Source: Massilia sp. W12
GTDB taxonomy: Bacteria > Pseudomonadota > Gammaproteobacteria > Burkholderiales > Burkholderiaceae_D
Direction: 5' to 3'
Assembly (NCBI RefSeq): GCF_037300705.1
Contig: NZ_CP147776.1
Coordinates: forward strand, 5,958,857 to 6,022,856
Length of the DNA: 64,000 nucleotides
Under the pieces are notes generated by a model, which saw only the letters and a program-made list of their open reading frames with translations, did not search any database and had not been told where the DNA came from. Shown here piece after piece: positions 62,038-64,000 of this stretch (positions within the stretch are counted from its first letter, which is position 1; each line of letters begins with the position of its first letter). The position numbers were made by a program, and so were the translations under genes.

Positions 62038-62225
62038 GATAGTTGGATGGGCGCAGGCTGAATGAAAGCGTATATGATAATCGCAGTTGCTGGCGTGGCG
62101 CAAAATGGTGCAATGCATTTTCCGGCATTGTTGGTAAAGCGAAACCCGGCGCATGGCAGAAATTGTCGCTGCATGTGCGGCTTGTGCTTACCCGCATTGC
62201 GCTGCACAAAATCTGCGCAATTTCC

Positions 62226-62254
62226 TTGACGGACCTGGCAGGTGAGGATAGAAT
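62226..62254 (+). promoter_or_regulatory. Sigma-70 promoter upstream of rpsL
   Basis: TTGACG (62226-62231) and TAGAAT (62249-62254) are separated by exactly 17 bases and lie about 150 bp before rpsL. The long leader could carry ribosomal-protein autoregulation. This promoter sits in the 365-bp region between array member E and rpsL, where I see no gene. Confidence 0.75.
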
Positions 62255-62402
62255 CGCGAGTTCCCAAAAATCGGCTTGCTGCATTGATTCTGTCTACGGG
62301 TTACTGGCAGAACTGTCGCGCAGCAGGCGGGTGTGCGGGATTTGAATCTCAGCCCCCGGCTATCGTGCCGGGTTCACGCTATCCGTTTTGTTGGAAATAA
62401 CG

Positions 62403-62798
62403 ATGCCAACCATCAATCAATTGATTCGTCAACCGCGCGTTTCCGCGCGTGTGAAGAGCAAATCGCCGGCGCTGGAAAACAGCCCGCAAAAACGCGGCGT
62501 TTGCACCCGTGTTTACACCACCACTCCGAAGAAGCCGAACTCGGCATTGCGTAAAGTCGCCAAAGTGCGTCTGACCAATGGCTTCGAAGTGATTTCGTAC
62601 ATCGGCGGTGAAGGCCACAACCTGCAAGAACACAGCGTTGTGCTGATCCGCGGCGGCCGTGTGAAAGACTTGCCGGGTGTGCGTTACCACATGGTGCGCG
62701 GCTCTCTGGATACCCAGGGCGTCAAAGACCGTAAGCAAGCACGCTCCAAGTACGGCGCAAAACGCGCCAAGCCGGGCGCAGCAGCTAAGAAGAAGTAA
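62403..62798 (+). CDS. rpsL: 30S ribosomal protein S12
   Basis: 131 aa, starting [21 protein letters not shown]12 sits at the decoding centre and is the streptomycin target. The key segments [17 protein letters not shown] and [14 protein letters not shown] are wild type at the Lys residues whose change gives resistance. The C-terminal tail ([11 protein letters not shown]) is slightly longer than usual. The longer frame from 62388 is rejected because MPTIN is invariant. Confidence 0.98.
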   Translation: MPTINQLIRQPRVSARVKSKSPALENSPQKRGVCTRVYTTTPKKPNSALRKVAKVRLTNGFEVISYIGGEGHNLQEHSVVLIRGGRVKDLPGVRYHMVRGSLDTQGVKDRKQARSKYGAKRAKPGAAAKKK

Positions 62799-62926
62799 TC
62801 ATTTTCACCAGGTTGTCATGCTGGTGATGTGTAATCGGCCGGAAACGGGTCGAGTAAGTGGGGGCTATGAGGGCTGCCCGCGAGCATGTGCCAAAACTGC
62901 TCAACTGAAGATCGAAAGGAATTGAA

Positions 62927-63397
62927 ATGCCACGTCGTCGTGAAGTACCCAAGCGCGAGATCCTGCCGGATCCGAAATTCGGCAATGTCGAAGTCGCTAA
63001 ATTTGTGAATGTGTTGATGTTGTCCGGTAAGAAGTCGGTTGCTGAAAACATCATTTATGGCGCGTTTGATCACATCCAGGCCAAATCTGGCAAGGACCCG
63101 CTGGAAGTGTTCTCCGCTGCTATCAACAACTGCAAACCGCTGGTGGAAGTGAAATCCCGCCGCGTCGGCGGCGCCAACTATCAGGTGCCGGTCGAAGTGC
63201 GTCCGGTGCGCCGTATGGCTCTGTCGATGCGCTGGTTGCGTGAAGCTGCTAACAAACGCAGCGAAAAATCGATGCCGCTGCGTCTGGCTGGCGAGCTGAT
63301 GGATGCCTCGGAAAACCGTGGTGGCGCGATGAAGAAGCGCGATGAGGTGCATCGCATGGCTGAAGCGAACAAGGCGTTCTCGCACTTCCGCTTCTGA
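62927..63397 (+). CDS. rpsG: 30S ribosomal protein S7
   Basis: 156 aa, starting [21 protein letters not shown]7 nucleates assembly of the 30S head and, in E. coli, represses the str operon. AAAGGAATTGAA precedes the ATG. The motifs [20 protein letters not shown] and [17 protein letters not shown] are complete. It lies 128 bp after rpsL and 108 bp before fusA. Confidence 0.98.
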   Translation: MPRRREVPKREILPDPKFGNVEVAKFVNVLMLSGKKSVAENIIYGAFDHIQAKSGKDPLEVFSAAINNCKPLVEVKSRRVGGANYQVPVEVRPVRRMALSMRWLREAANKRSEKSMPLRLAGELMDASENRGGAMKKRDEVHRMAEANKAFSHFRF

Positions 63398-63443
63398 TGG
63401 ATTGCCGCGCCGCATGCCGGCGCGGCCTGACTGTCGTTCAAGG

Positions 63444-63478
63444 CCGGGCTCACTTTGTAATAAAGCTGCCCGGTTTTT
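63444..63478 (+). terminator. Terminator-like hairpin between rpsG and fusA
   Basis: CCGGGC (63444-63449) pairs with GCCCGG (63468-63473), with an inner CTTT/AAAG stem, and is followed by five T. Because fusA is normally co-transcribed, it may reduce readthrough. A second perfect hairpin without T tract lies at 63404-63426. Confidence 0.5.
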
Positions 63479-63505
63479 GTACATTTAAAGAAATTAGGAC
63501 TGATT

Positions 63506-64000
63506 ATGGCCCGCAAGACTCCCATCGAGCGCTACCGCAACATTGGTATTTCCGCTCACATTGACGCTGGCAAGACCACGACGACCGAACGCATTTTGTT
63601 TTACACCGGTGTGAACCACAAAATCGGTGAAGTGCATGATGGCGCCGCCACCATGGACTGGATGGAACAGGAACAGGAACGTGGCATCACCATTACTTCC
63701 GCAGCAACCACTTGCTTCTGGAAGGGCATGGCGAACAATTTCCAATCGCATCACATCAACATCATCGACACCCCGGGCCACGTTGACTTCACGATTGAAG
63801 TGGAACGTTCGATGCGCGTGCTGGACGGCGCTTGCATGGTGTATTGCGCAGTGGGTGGCGTGCAGCCGCAGTCTGAAACTGTGTGGCGTCAGGCTAACAA
63901 GTACAAAGTGCCGCGTCTGGCCTTCGTGAATAAGATGGACCGTACCGGCGCCAACTTCTTCAAAGTGTACGAGCAAATGCGCAGCCGCCTGAAAGCCAAC
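63506..64000 (+). CDS. fusA: Elongation factor G, 3' end outside the window
   Basis: The first 165 codons of the translocation GTPase are present, starting [20 protein letters not shown]. The G1 P-loop AHIDAGKT, the switch segment [12 protein letters not shown]3 DTPGHVDF and G4 NKMD are all present. It follows rpsG in the usual str-operon order, so tuf is expected beyond the window. Confidence 0.98.
   Translation, partial: MARKTPIERYRNIGISAHIDAGKTTTTERILFYTGVNHKIGEVHDGAATMDWMEQEQERGITITSAATTCFWKGMANNFQSHHINIIDTPGHVDFTIEVERSMRVLDGACMVYCAVGGVQPQSETVWRQANKYKVPRLAFVNKMDRTGANFFKVYEQMRSRLKAN

Overview
The window looks like a chromosome segment of a beta-proteobacterium, probably Burkholderiales and perhaps Oxalobacteraceae-like. 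It ends in the conserved rpsL-rpsG-fusA block. It also carries a lipB/lipA operon, a type II QueF, a reductive pyrimidine catabolism operon and a PEP-CTERM protein, in GC-rich DNA with dense -GGAG- ribosome binding sites. The genus is inferred; no rRNA gene is present to settle it.

Positions 1-15,130 are the right part of a defence island. Five tightly overlapping plus-strand genes match, from recalled family architecture, MAD4 to MAD8 of the methylation-associated defence system (MADS). They are a truncated MAD4, a type I specificity-like MAD5, a huge NERD/kinase/kinase/ATPase MAD6, MAD7, and MAD8, which joins a nuclease-like segment to a HerA-like ATPase. MAD1-MAD3 (regulator, methyltransferase, ATPase) would lie to the left of the window. 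MAD8 is split by an IS3-family element with a clean 3-bp target duplication, so the system is probably inactivated or altered. A decayed KAP-type NTPase gene with two homopolymer frameshifts closes the island.

Positions 15,177-35,727 hold mixed chromosomal genes: an SRPBCC protein, queF, a DUF4214 protein with an unusual C-terminal GEPHP repeat tail, two giant tandem paralogous propeller/histidine-kinase sensors, a secreted metalloprotease, a TauE-type transporter, a PEP-CTERM protein, two GNAT enzymes and several unknowns. A 34-bp tandem repeat lies at 30.8-31.0 kb.

Positions 35,877-41,204 encode pyrimidine breakdown on the minus strand in the order preT-preA-hydA-hyuC. The first two genes reduce uracil/thymine, hydA opens the ring, and the last product hydrolyses the N-carbamoyl amino acid. 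A palindrome upstream of preT may be the operator.

Positions 41,504-47,290 are a second accessory patch. The same IS lies here without a target duplication, between the 3' remnant of an unknown gene and an AAA-ATPase plus subtilase pair whose protease has lost its tail.

Positions 47,440-51,311 carry split chromate transporter genes, a methyltransferase and ybeD-lipB-lipA. Positions 51,425-62,037 are an array of five S9 serine peptidase paralogues on the minus strand, one with a Trp-to-stop change next to its catalytic His. The window closes with a good sigma-70 promoter and rpsL-rpsG-fusA (fusA cut by the window edge).
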